Notes: a model not told the origin generated them from the letters alone. 64,000 nucleotides of DNA from Delphinus delphis (GCF_949987515.2 NC_082690.1:108436400-108500399), one strand, 5' to 3'; numbered from the stretch's first letter, positions 54,480 to 64,000 are shown. Translations and numbers: made by a program.

Positions 54480-54794
54480 CCACTGCGGCCACTCGGCAGA
54501 CGGTCGCTGTCCCTGGCACGCGGCGGTTGCTCGCGCTGCGCTCTCCTTGTGGCCGCAGTCACCTCGGTGCCGCGCTCTCCTCGGTGCCGCGCTCACCTCA
54601 GTGCAGCGCTCCTCGGGCCGCGTTCTCCTCAGTGCCGCGCTCTTTCCACCGAGATGCTCCTCGGGCCGCGCTCTTCACGGCCGCAGCCGCCTCAGTGCCG
54701 CGTTCCTCAAGGCCGCGCTCGCCTCACGGCCGCTCAGCGCTCTGGGCGCGGTCCGCCGGGAGGAGCGGGGACGGGCGCCCGCCGGCGAGCCGAG
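54480..54794 (+). other. Probable first exon of an unidentified gene
   Basis: Bounded on the right by CGAG|GTGAGC (donor GT at 54795). The start is approximate, placed downstream of the CCAAT array. The first ATG (54654) has a G at -3 and its frame stays open for 47 codons to the exact donor (phase 0), so translation could begin here; the predicted peptide is Arg/Pro/Ala-rich and unrecognised, so a 5' untranslated exon is at least as likely. Its body contains a 15-17 bp repeat. Confidence 0.4.
54551..54745 (+). repeat. Exonic minisatellite, ~16-bp unit
   Basis: About nine units of the type CCTCRGTGCCGCGCTC with internal variation, some reduced (CCTCGGGCCGCGTTCT). It explains the repetitive Arg-Ala-Ser peptides in every frame and argues against any of them being a conserved protein. 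Confidence 0.8.
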
Positions 54795-54894
54795 GTGAGC
54801 CCCGCGTCTCGGGGGCGGGCGGTGGGGGTCGCCGCGGTCGGCTGCTCAGCCGCTGGGCCCGGCCTGGCTGGCGCTCCCTCTGCGCCTCGTGGGA

Positions 54895-55600
54895 GCCGGA
54901 CCAGGGTCGGGACCGAGGTCCGCCTCTGCGTCGCGCTTCCGAGTCTGCGGATGGAGGATCCGAGGGTCGCGTTCCGAGTCCAGGGTCGGATCCGCGTCTG
55001 GAGTCCGCCTCGCCCTTCTGCGTTGGGGATCCGTGTCCGAGTCCGGGGTCCCAGTGCGGGTCGGGGCTCTGAGTCGGCGATCAAGTCAGGGCCCGTCCGA
55101 GTTAAGATCCGAATTCTGAGTCGGGGAGCCGAGTTCGCCTCGTGGTGCTGCGTCTGGGGTCCGAGTCAGGGGGTGGAATCCGCGGCTGGGGGCCGCCTCG
55201 GGGTCTGAGTCGGACAGCTGAGGGTCAGAGGTCCTGGGAGAGAGCTGGGTCCCGAGTCCGGGATCGGGGATCAGAGTGGGGGTCTGGTGTCCGCCCTGTG
55301 GTTCCGAGTCCAAGGTCGGGGCTGCCGGTGTGGGGCGTCTAGAAGCCGAGTCGGGATCGGATTTCCGAGGAGGGGCTCCAGGTGGGGCGTCCCAGTCGGG
55401 GATTGGAGCCCGAGTCGCGGTTCTGAGTCAGGGTCCGGGTTGGGGATTGGGGTTGCGAGCTGGAGATCGGAGTTGGCGGTTAGAGGTCCGAGCTGGGGAT
55501 CAGAGGCAGGAATTGGAAGTCGAGGTTTCTAGTCTCAGTGGCGGTTCTGAGTCAAAGGTCGGTCTCCATTTGGGGGTCGGCATCACCGGCCCGGGTGGGG
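54895..55600 (+). repeat. Degenerate G-rich minisatellite in presumed intron 1
   Basis: Some 700 bp built from ~10-12 bp variants of GAGTCGGGGTCC / GAGTCCGGGATC / GGAGATCGGAGTT. Clear units include CCGAGTCCGGGGTC (near 55037), CTGAGTCGGGG (near 55117) and CCCGAGTCCGGGATCGGGGA (near 55252). C is scarce on the + strand, giving strong positive GC skew just after the putative start site. Long open frames through it are produced by the repeat. Confidence 0.75.
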
Positions 55601-55644
55601 GATGGGAGGAGGGCCTAGAAATCGTGGTCACAGCAGGCGCTGGG

Positions 55645-56195
55645 AGTTGAGGATTGGAGTCAGGGGGCGCAGTGTGGGCAGGAGCCGGGGACAAACTCAC
55701 CGCCAGCCCCCACTGTTCCTCTGGCACCTTTTCTGCGCAACGGGGATGAGTGCCTTCCCAGAGGACTGTTCCGGGCACGAGAGGGGTTCACCCGTCTGCA
55801 CAGAACAGTCCTGACCTAGGTTGAGTGTCACAAAGTACAAGAATGTTGCTAACAACAGTAGAATCTACATTTGAGGTGTGTTTCCCGGTCCCTTTCCTTG
55901 CTGCCGTGCCCGCGCCTGCGGAGAGCTCCCGGAAGGGGCTCTTCCGGTTTGTTCTCTGCTGCCTGCCCCGCACCTCGCCGGGAGCCTGATACACAGCCGT
56001 GCAGGCAGTGCTTGTTGAAGGAAAGCAGGCAGGCAGGATTAACCAGATTTCTATGGTGTCTCAAATGATCCGTTTCTGCACCTGTTTTCCAGATACTCAC
56101 TAGGAGAAGAATCTAAGGATTGGGTTGCTTGATTACAGCTCTATTTTAATGTATTTCCAAACATGCTGAAGAGAAAAGTGGGCCTGTTTCAGGAT
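55645..56195. other. Unique DNA with a possible L2 tail
   Basis: 55975-56032 ('gagcctgatacacagccgtg', 'cagtgcttgttgaagg') resembles the end of an L2 or MIR element. No second exon is identified. Confidence 0.4.
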
Positions 56196-56199
56196 TTAT

Positions 56200-56775
56200 G
56201 CTCCAGCTAGAGGGATCTTTTTTAAATTGTGAATCAGAGCATGTCCAAATTCAAATAAGGAGAGCCAAAAGAAAAGAAAATTATGAACTATTTCCCTTAT
56301 GAACATAGATGCAGAAGTCCCATGTACAGCGTTAGCTAACTGAATCCAACAGTATATTAAACAATTCTTAAACAAGTGGGATTTCCACTAGGAATGCAGA
56401 GATGATCCAATATCAGAAATTCTATCCATGTAATTCACCACATTAAGAGACTAAAGGAGAAAAACCATATGGGTCTCTCAGTAGAAGCAGAAAAACTGTA
56501 TGATAAAGTTTAATGCCTTTGTGTGAGTTGGGGGAGGGCACCACTTAGCCAGCTAGGACTAGAAGGGAACTTCTTTAAACTGATACAAGTCATATAGAAA
56601 AACGTTACTTTTCAGCAAACTTAAGGGAGAAACCAAAAGTGTATCTGTCCCTTTAAGATAAGGAGTACCCTTAGGATGCCATCCTGGCCGTCCCCCAGCA
56701 CAAGGAAAGGGAACGCAGTGTATGGAGAGGGCCCAAGGGAAAGAGAAAGCTGCTGATTGTAAGATAGATTGTTTG
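56200..56775 (+). mobile_element. Old L1 ORF2 fragment, left part
   Basis: 'cccttatgaacatagatgca', 'gtgggatttccactaggaat', 'tgtaattcaccacattaaga' and 'gcagaaaaactgtatgataa' follow L1 ORF2 in order. Multiple stops. It continues at 57123 after the hAT insertion. Confidence 0.82.
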
Positions 56776-56777
56776 TA

Positions 56778-57120
56778 TCAGGGTTCTTAAACGTTTTAGT
56801 CTTAGGACGCTTGTACTCTTAAAAATTACTGAGGTCCCCAAAGAGCTTTTGTTAATATGGGTTATATCTTTTTTGATTGATGGTTACCTTCTTAGAAGTT
56901 GAAACTGAGAAATGCTTGAAACATAGGACAGTACAAAAGCACGTATTCCGGTGGGGGGTCATGCTGCCTCTGGAAAACTCTTCAACTTTGGGGGAGTGGG
57001 AACAGAAGAGGCAAATGTTGTCTACGAGTATTATCACGAAAATACCAAAATAGTTTGGACCCTGAGAAAGAGTTTCAGGGGCTCTCTGGGGTCCTTGGGC
57101 CACACTCTGAAAACTACTGA
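56778..57120 (+). mobile_element. Nested hAT-Charlie non-autonomous DNA transposon
   Basis: Begins CAGGGTTCTTAAACG and ends ...CTCTGAAAACTACTG, imperfect terminal inverted repeats of the MER1 group. Inside are 'cccaaagagcttttgttaat', 'atgggttatatcttttttga', 'gctgcctctggaaaactctt' and 'aggggctctctggggtcctt'. No transposase. It splits the L1, so it inserted after it. Confidence 0.8.
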
Positions 57121-57122
57121 GC

Positions 57123-58825
57123 TACGTGGAAAAAAAAAATCAACTTTTAGAACTGAAAAGAGACTTCTGCAAAGTGTTTGGATATAAGATCAATGTACCC
57201 CCCCTGCCCAAAGCATTTTTTTTTCATGCCAGTAGTGAATACTTTAAAAGAGTAGTAGAAGTTAAGGTAGAAATCAGTGTAGCAGCAAAGTTTATGTCGG
57301 GTCTTGGAATTAACAAAGACTTTTATGAAGAAAATTTTAAAATTTTATCGAAGGATATAAAGGAAGAGCTTTCGATATGGAGAGCCGTTCTGTTCTCTTG
57401 GACGGGGCAGCTCAGTACTAGAGAGATGTCAGGTTTTTCCAAATCTGTAAATTGAATGCCACTCTGGTTAAACTTCCAGTTGGAGCTTTTGAGGAACTTG
57501 ACAAACATATTCTAAAGTGTATGTGAAAAAAAAAAAGATCTACAAACACCAAGTGAACTTTGGAAAAGGAGAACAGAGAAGGCCTTGTACCAGCAGATCC
57601 TGGGGCCTACTCCAAACCTCAGTGACTGGAATGGTGGGAAACAGAGGCCCGGGAGAGACTTCAGAGGCAGCCCTGCACTAGAGGAAGGTGGCATGAGATA
57701 AAGGTGGCCCCACATGTCCAAGGGGACTGTTCAGAAGATGGTATTGGGAAACTTAGCCCTAAATGGAGAAACATGAATGTTGATTCCCATGTGACCCCCC
57801 TAGAAAAGCAGGCTCCAAAAGGACTTAAAGATTTACAAGTAAAAGGTACTTGACATTTGTTCAGTAGGAGAAAACTATGAAGAGTTTTGTGGCCCAGGGT
57901 GGCCTTGGGGTCAGCACAAGCACAAACCGCAGGACTAAAGTTTATGAACTTGAATACATGCTAATTAAGTATCTCTGTTAAATAAGTCCATCGCGGCAAA
58001 GGTCGGAACTATTTTCATAGTAGTGACTTGCCTTTCTTCACTCTGACTTGTGTTGCTCTGCCCAGGTTACAGATGACAAATTCCAAGATCTGTGAGACAA
58101 CTAAAACCGATACGGGAACAACAGCTAAAATACACTGGAAAGTCTTGCAAATCGATAAGAAAAAGATAGGAAGCCCGAGAGAAAAGGGGCAAAAGATATT
58201 AACTGGCGATTTGCAGGAGGGTTAACAACCATGTGAAAAGACGCTCAGGCTCATCAGGAATCAGAGAAATGCAGATGAAAGCCACAGATACTCTTCATCT
58301 GAGAAGAGCTAGAAAGTAGGATAATGCCAAATGTTGGCAGAAATGCAGGAAACAAGCCTCCCTGTGTGCTGCAGGTGGGAACGTAGACAGGCAAAGACAT
58401 TCTGGAGGGCCATCCAGTACTTCTTCCTCAAAGAAAATATTTAATACCTGCAACCTACCAGTTTCCCTCCTGGGTAAACAGCTAGAGCAGTTCTCACCAG
58501 AACAACGAGGGGCTGTGTGTGTGCACGCTCGGTGCAGCCTGCCTGTGAGGGTGGGGAGCTGGAGCCTGGCACTGCGGTTAGGAGTAAGGACTGGATGTAC
58601 ACTTCCCAAAATGGAGACGTGTGCAGACACGGCGCCGAGTGACACAAACGCCAAACAAAACGAGAGCCTCGGTACACGGCTCTGTATTTAAGTGAAAATT
58701 ACACACCACCCAGACATGCTAGAAGATCCTCCATGCATTACCAGGCCGCATGCACACAGCGATATAAATAAATTACACTGGAGCGGCTGGCTACGGCGAG
58801 GGGAGAGCTGGGGTGGAGAGCAGGG
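57123..58825 (+). mobile_element. Old L1 ORF2/3' region, right part
   Basis: The frame at 57126-57455 shows the L1 ORF2 palm-thumb pattern, with GYKIN, LGINKDFYEENFK and a CSWxGR-like FSWTGQ motif. It is followed by 'tctggagggccatccagt' and other late-ORF2 landmarks ('caggctcatcaggaatcag' near 58248). Frameshifts and stops make it inactive. The 3' boundary is approximate. Confidence 0.75.
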
Positions 58826-58827
58826 AT

Positions 58828-59040
58828 TAAATGGAAAAGCAGAAAGATGCCTTTTCAGGGGTGCCTCCCACAGACCCTTATGGGGTAGCCCACAGTGCTT
58901 CGTGAACTTAGGGCTGTGAATAACCCCATGTCCTATGCAGCAGAGTCCCCAAAGCCAAGAGCGAATGAATGAATGTGTGTCCTGTCCCTCCCCCTGCCAG
59001 GCATCCTCGAGTAGCTTCTATTTTGGGGAAATAAAATTCA
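58828..59040. other. Unique DNA, no gene seen
   Basis: Short GAAT-type run (GAATGAATGAATGTG) near 58962. Nothing else is recognised. Confidence 0.45.
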
Positions 59041-59044
59041 AATT

Positions 59045-59505
59045 CCATCTGGTTTTACAAGCTCTGCCCCGCCCGCTGTCCTTCTCCCTCACCGAGCTCC
59101 TGTCACGCCAGCCTTCTGCCTGTGTCTCAAACCAGCCACGACAAGTGCCTCCTGGCCTTTGCACCAGCTACTTCTGCCTGGCTGTTCCCACGACAGCTCC
59201 TTCTCGTCCGTCCTTTAAGGTCTCACCTGAAGTGCGGCCTGTGAAAGAGACCTCCTCTGAGCCGCCCCTTCAGTCACTCGCTAGGTCGGCACTAGGTTTC
59301 AGGCTTCCCCGTGCACAGACTATGCCACAGTATTTTCTAGTTCCTTAGGCGTCTACTTATTTGTTGCCTGCCTGTCCCCTCTACCAGAAGGGAGGCCCCT
59401 TGAGAGGGTGTCTGTCTTCTCTTCAGGGTCTGCACAGGGCGGGGGTACGTCATGCATTGCTGTTGAATGGCTTCATTGATTTGCTGAATGGAGGAAGAGG
59501 CCAGG
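59045..59505 (+). mobile_element. L2 (LINE-2) 3' end, long copy
   Basis: The best L2 copy here: 'cctcctggcctttgcaccag', 'cttctgcctggctgttccc', 'tttaaggtctcacctgaagt', 'agagacctcctctgagccgc', 'tctacttatttgttgcctgc', 'ccccttgagagggtgtctgt' and 'gttgaatggcttcattgatt' follow the 3' 450 bp in order. Confidence 0.85.
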
Positions 59506-59609
59506 CCAGGAAGGGGTGCATCCACTTTCAGAACGCAGTGAGAAAGCACACAGCATGTCGGGACCTCAGCCCCCAGACCGAGGGTTCAGCTGCCGCACCG
59601 GGGACGTTC

Positions 59610-59792
59610 GGCCTGAGCATTCTTGGTTGTGGGGCGCTGTCCTTTGTGTCTCAGGGTGGTTAGCAGCTTGCCTGGCCTCTACCCAGTACACACCAGTAGC
59701 ACCTCCACAGTGGTAATAATCAAAAACGTCTGCAGACACTGCCACATATCCCCTGGGGGGCACCCCAGGTGAGGGCCACTATCTGAGACCCG
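59610..59792 (+). mobile_element. MER5-type hAT-Charlie element
   Basis: 'ttcttggttgtggggcgctg', 'gggtggttagcagcttgcct', 'ggcctctacccagtacacac', 'cagtagcacctccacagtgg', 'aaacgtctgcagacactgcc' and 'tatcccctggggggcacccc' match MER5 nearly end to end. Non-autonomous. Confidence 0.85.
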
Positions 59793-59794
59793 CT

Positions 59795-60415
59795 CCGGGA
59801 CTGGGGTGATCTCTGCTCTGGCCCTTTAAGCGAAGCAAGCCCTGACCTGCACCCCGCCACACCCAGCACCCACCGCTCTCCCTCTGAGTGAGAGACCCTG
59901 ACCCAGGCCTGGTCAGTGGAAGCACCCCTTTCCTCGGCTAGCGTGTAACTCAGGCTAGGCAGGTGCCTCCACCCCAAGGCCGCAGGCTGCGACCTGGGGC
60001 TCCAGTTAGAACTGCCCTGCGGCCGCATTCCCTGAGCGCTTCCGGCACAGGCGCCTGTGGCTTGTCTGAATTAGAGGTGGCCTGGGTAGAGGCCGAGTGG
60101 GCCCTCTCACCTTTCCCAGTTAGTGCAGACTGACGAGGGAGTGGCTCTTGATGGACAGCAGACCCAGAAGGTTTGCCGTGCGCTCCGGGAGGAGGAGGCA
60201 TCCTAGGGGGCCTCAGCGCAGGCCTGGTGCGGGGGGGAGGGGGAGGGGAGGGAGTGGCCTCCAGCACTGTCCTTCCTTCCCAGCCATTGCCGTGTTCCTC
60301 CCTGCCGGCCGGCCCCAGCAGGACTGGGTCACTGACGGGAGCCTGGATGACCCAAGGTTCGATCAGATAGGGAAGGCCCACGGACCAAAACCGGAGCTTG
60401 CACCCGCTCCCCCAG
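59795..60415. other. GC-rich unique DNA, no gene seen
   Basis: A G-rich stretch lies at 60226-60252. No exon or repeat is recognised. Confidence 0.5.
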
Positions 60416-60419
60416 CCGC

Positions 60420-60648
60420 TCCATCTGCGGAACGAAAGCCTTTCTCTGGGAGCCCTTCCTTGGGCTGGGCGAGGCCCTTGTTTGCAATTTAAATGTGGCC
60501 TCATTTATGGAGGAATCCTTGCTGCTGCGAAAAGCTTTGGGCTTGGGCTCACCCTCCCCAGCAGCCCGGCCTCAGCCAGAGAAGAAACTGATCTAATAGC
60601 CCTTTCTCCTGCTAATTGTAGCAATTAGTGTCATAGAATGGGGACTCC
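60420..60648. promoter_or_regulatory. Candidate conserved enhancer with homeodomain dyad
   Basis: GCAATTTAAATGTGG, CATTTATGGAGG (HOX/CDX-like), TGATCTAATAG and then CTAATTG-TAG-CAATTAG (60612-60628), a perfect 7-bp inverted repeat with 3-bp spacer. Each arm contains a TAATT/AATTA core, suiting cooperative binding of two homeodomains. Unique and sharply bounded by GC-rich DNA. Confidence 0.5.
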
Positions 60649-60649
60649 C

Positions 60650-61600
60650 TGGGGGGCCAGTGCCTAGCACACGAGCCTGTCCCCAGCTCCTCCGGCCACT
60701 GCCCAGGCAGACTGGGCCCCCACCAGGGCTCTGGCTGGGCTTCGGGGTGGGGATGGGGGTGGGAGAGAGGGCCAGGGCCATCGGGTGCCCAGGCGAGTTG
60801 TGGCAGGTGTGCACCAGAGCAGTTCAGTCCAGCGGCCACACAGGTGACCCTGGGCTGTGAAGAGGGCCTGACCGGAGCAGAGAGCCAGATCATGTCCGCC
60901 TGAGTGTGAGTGTGTCCAGGAGGGCAGAAGTGAGGAACATCTGAGGGTGTGACAGGAAGTCGTCCTGCAGCAGGTTGCTGTTACAGGGTGGGGAGCCCTT
61001 TGCCAGTGTGGCCCAGTGGAATCCCTTCTCTCCCCTCCCTCCAACAAGGGAGCTCCTGTTCCTTCATTCTTGCGCCTGTGCTGTTCCGGGAGATTGTAGC
61101 AGGCCCTCACAGAGCTCGCTCGCACTCCAGGCCTGCTCGCGAGACAGGCCACGTACAGCTGACTTTGAGGCAGCGTCCTGCCATCTACACAGCACGCGCC
61201 CAGGCAGTGAATCCTGTCTGAGAGGCAGGGCAGCGATCACTGCCAGTTTACAGATTTGGTCACTGAACAGACCTTTGTCGAAAACTCAGCAGGCAGTAGG
61301 AACTCGGCAGGAACAGGAGCTGAGCAGCGCCTGCCCTCTTTGGGGCTTGTGGGCCGAGGGGAGAGACTACCCGGTGCGTGCGTGTGTGTCTTACTGCACC
61401 CCAAGGGGAATGCTCTGCAGGTGGGGACACAGAAGAGACTCATATAACAGGAACCACCTGCAACAGGGTCTGCGCCAGGAATTAGTCTGGGGTCCTAGAA
61501 GTTCCCTTGGGGAAGGTGGGGGAGGCAGGACAGGAGCTGCAGGCAAAGGGCCCCCTGGTGGAGGGAGCCCATGAGCCAAAGGGCCGGAAAGAGGCCAGGC
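60650..61600. other. Unique DNA, no gene seen
   Basis: G-rich 60740-60770. No exon or transposon is recognised. Confidence 0.45.
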
Positions 61601-62080
61601 ACCTGAAGCGCAGAGCAGGCCACGCTGCTGCTAAGGACTTTGGCCTTGTTCTGAGAGTGCCGAGAGCCTCTGAAAGGTCCCACACGGGGAGTGGCCCAGT
61701 TGGATTCGTGTTGTGAAATGATCCCCCTCCTCTGAGTGGAGAAGGTACTGGAAGGGGACAGGGGCGCTGCAGTGCCCAGAGACGGTGGCCTGCCTGGACA
61801 GTGGTGACGGGAACAGAGGGAAGCAGAAATCTTCCGCAGATGTCAGGGTGAAATCAACCTGGTGTGGTGTTGGACTGACTCGGGCAGCTAGGATGGGGGA
61901 GTGCTGGGCATGATTCTGGGGTTTCTGGCTTGCATGGCAGGGGTGGGTGGCAGGGACCTCTGTTGTTGGAGAAAAGGTGCCTTGGTGGGGTGGAGTATGG
62001 CATGAGAGACTGCAGAAGGAAGCCGTGGGGCTGGTGACTGGAACGTGGGTCTGCAGTGTGGAGGGCCAGGCTGAAGACAT
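61601..62080 (+). mobile_element. Possible ancient interspersed repeat, unclassified
   Basis: 'aggactttggccttgttctg' and following segments ('ggcctgcctggacagtggtg', 'gggaagcagaaatcttccgc', 'tctggggtttctggcttgca') recall a widely dispersed old mammalian repeat ('tggattttgagcagagg' through 'caaggatgactccaagg'). Divergence is too high to name it. Confidence 0.35.
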
Positions 62081-62084
62081 GTTT

Positions 62085-62495
62085 GGGAATCAGGGACCCA
62101 CAGATGGTGCTGGAAGCTGCAGGCGCAGCTCAGGGAAGCAGTTTGGAGAGAAGAGGGAAGCCAGCCCTGGACAGGTCCTGAGGAGCTCAGGTGTTAACAG
62201 CCAGGCCACGAGGGAGAGCCTGCAAAGAAGATCGAGGACAGACCCGGAGAGGCGCGGGAAAGCCAGGAGACCAGGAAGGAGGGAAAGTCACCTGCCTAAG
62301 TAAGGGTCATGGCCCCTGCAGAGGCCATACTGCAAGCAGTGTTCCTGGGCCTCTGACCATTGGCAGTGGATGACCGCCGCCCTAGAAATGGCCCTGCTGG
62401 GATGCGCCTCCAGCCAGCGTGGCTCTCTGCTGGCCACCGCTCCCCAGGACACACAGGGAGAGACCCTTTCCCCAAAGTCCTTCCTCCTTTCTCAT
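62085..62495. other. Unique DNA, no gene seen
   Basis: Purine-rich; no supported exon. Confidence 0.45.
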
Positions 62496-62499
62496 TTTG

Positions 62500-62680
62500 C
62501 CCTTGGTATTGTGGCAATAAAGAGCCTTTCCCTGCAGCACGTGCGGGAGGCTGGGTTGACTCCCGCGGGGAGGCCTCGTCCTTGCTGAGCTATTTCATAA
62601 CCTCGGAAGGGTGGAAAATCCCCCCAATCTTAACGCAAAGCCAGCAAGCTGAAAAATGGCCTTGAATAGGCTGAGATGAG
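62500..62680. promoter_or_regulatory. Candidate conserved regulatory element
   Basis: GTATTGTGGCAATAAAGAGC (SOX-like ATTGTG with CAATAAA), GAGCTATTTCATAACCTCGG and CCCAATCTTAACGC mark AT-richer unique sequence with CpGs retained. Inferred only. Confidence 0.35.
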
Positions 62681-62839
62681 AAAACAAAGAGGCCGTCAAC
62701 ATCACAGTCTTGGAGGGGGTGGGGGGCTTCAGTAGACCCCACGCAGACAGCAGTTTCTTCTCGGCTTTTAACGCCCAGACTCAGAGACCCAGCCAGGGAC
62801 AGGCGTTCAGGGGGGTGGCGGCAGCACTTCAGCCCAGCC

Positions 62840-62955
62840 TTCCTGATTAACAGTTCAAACAGGCTTCAAAGGCTCAAAAGGGGTTAACTGCAGAGCCTCG
62901 AACTCCTCCGCCTGCTAATTTTTAAACGCAGCTGAGCTCTGAGTGCCCCTCCCAG
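62840..62955. promoter_or_regulatory. Candidate conserved regulatory element
   Basis: CCTGATTAACAGTTC, GGGGTTAACTGCAG (HNF1-like half sites GTTAAC) and CTGCTAATTTTTAAACGCAG within about 100 bp. Unique AT-rich island. Confidence 0.4.
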
Positions 62956-62959
62956 AAGG

Positions 62960-64000
62960 CCCTGAGAGGGACTCTGCTCAGCCCCCACCCCCTGGTGTCG
63001 CCAGGAATCTGTGTGCATCTAGAACAAAGGCTCCCCATGCCCTCCCTCTTCCAGCTTGTTCTGATGCCTAAGACAAGACTTCACCCCAAAGCCGCTGCCC
63101 TCCATCCCAGCCTGGTGGACATGAACACATGGCCGTGACTTCCAAACGAACCTTTGAGATTGGCTTAAAGGAGCTGGGACCTCAACCCAGGTGAAACCTG
63201 GGTGGGAGTAGAGGCTTGGACTCCTGTGCCCCCAGAGACCAGTTCCCAGCAGTGGGAAAGCAGCAGCCCGGGACCCAGGGCAAGTGGGGAGAGCGCTCCC
63301 ACAGCCTGAAGTCCACAGTCTCCCTCTGACTTCCCTGCCAGGCTGAACACACCTGAAGGCTCTAGGAATGGGATGAAAACTGCTCAGAAACTGTTGACAG
63401 ATGCCCCTCACACCCATCTGCCCTAACACACACCCACTCAGTCGTGCACTAAAACGCACAACGCACGCGTGCTTAGCCTGTGACCCACTCCTCGACAAGG
63501 CCTGGGGCTCTGTCCCCTCTTCGTGTTGCTTCTTGCCCAGCCCCTGGCCCCTGTGGCACCTTCTTCATGACGGAAGCTGAGACCCTACCAGGCCCACGGG
63601 CTGTTCCCAAGGTCCCAGGACCCAGCCTCTGCTCTCACGTTGCCTCGTTCGCAGCCCCTAGGACCCCTGCTCCTCTCAGGGAGGGAGACAGCCTTCTAGT
63701 ATAGGCGCATGTCACCCGCAGAACGGTCACGCCAGCAGCACCAGCCCTCTAAAGAAGCCGTGCAGCGCCTTAACTTCATCATGCCCGACTTGATCTAATC
63801 CCCCGCCGCCCAGGGCCCAGGGCCGGAGGCACTGCGCGCACGTGCAGATGCGGCAAAGAGCAGCCTGGCCACACAGAGTGACTTGCCCGAGGCCGCTGGG
63901 CACCGACACGGCAGAAGTTAGCTCGGCCTCTGAGGAGGCCAGCCCTCCCTGTCCTCTCACGGCGGGGAGGGCTGCAGGCCTTTGTCAGGCTCCCTGTCCA
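62960..64000. other. Unique DNA to the window end, no gene seen
   Basis: No repeat or exon is recognised. 63840-63960 may be a very decayed reverse MIR ('gtgacttgcccgaggccgct', 'acggcagaagttagctcgg'). The window ends in GC-rich sequence. Confidence 0.45.

Larger units (their letters stand above)
54055..55640 (+). promoter_or_regulatory. CpG island with probable + strand promoter
   Basis: The strongest CpG island of the window. It holds a GGTGGC/GGTGGG run (54207-54252), four CCAAT boxes (54313-54440), a C-rich probable first exon and then a long G-rich minisatellite. The switch from C-rich to G-rich on the + strand at about 54,795, together with the donor there, indicates transcription to the right. 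TATA-less, consistent with a broadly expressed gene. Identity of the gene unknown; its coding exons would lie downstream of this window or deep in its last 8 kb. Confidence 0.65.

Noticed and set aside
54116..55072. 318-codon open frame across the CpG island
   Set aside because: Reads through the CCAAT array, the exonic repeat, the likely splice donor and the intronic minisatellite, so it cannot be one natural coding exon.
57126..57455. 109-codon frame that looks protein-like
   Set aside because: It is a decayed piece of L1 ORF2 (GYKIN and LGIN motifs), not a host gene.

Overview
This is mammalian nuclear DNA, most probably cetacean (whale or dolphin). The diagnostic element is the SINE at 10049-10255. 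It is a tRNA-Glu-derived CHR-type element of the kind that expanded in whales and dolphins, with a clear 15-bp target-site duplication. The L1 3' ends at 1356-1690 and 51823-52075 carry the cetartiodactyl type of 3' UTR. There is no bacterial, phage, plasmid or CRISPR content. Most of the window is very GC-rich (isochore-like, perhaps near a chromosome end), so long open frames arise by chance on both strands. No frame resembles a cellular protein family; the only protein-like homology seen is decayed L1 ORF2.

Layout. 0-14 kb: GC-rich unique DNA with an L1 3' end next to an older L1 fragment (1.36-2.45 kb), two AT-rich islands resembling conserved enhancers (5.06-5.44 and 8.25-8.49 kb), then an old L1 ORF2 fragment split by the SINE (10-11.9 kb) and an L2 tail. 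14-43 kb: GC-rich unique DNA with scattered ancient MIR, L2 and LTR remnants, several CpG-rich patches, and many short AT-rich islands carrying TAAT, GATA, FOX or PBX/HOX-like motifs. 43.5-45.3 kb: an L1 ORF2/3' UTR fragment. 46-54 kb: MIR, L2 and LTR fossils, a further L1 3' end and a GGAT-type simple repeat. 54.05-55.65 kb: a strong CpG island with four CCAAT boxes about 40 bp apart, a probable first exon ending in a GAG|GTGAGC donor, and a G-rich degenerate minisatellite in the presumed first intron. 56.2-58.8 kb: another old L1 with a hAT element nested in it. 59-64 kb: an L2 tail, a MER5-type hAT element, a homeodomain-like dyad at 60.61 kb and more AT-rich islands.

Interpretation. The window looks like a gene-poor regulatory landscape (intergenic or a very long intron) around a developmental gene that I cannot name, plus one candidate promoter and first exon on the + strand near 54.5 kb. 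Repeat calls rest on remembered consensus features and should be confirmed with a repeat-masking run. Enhancer calls rest only on base composition and motif clustering. I found no convincing new protein system; the most unusual structures are the CCAAT array joined to the skewed minisatellite, and the homeodomain-rich islands.
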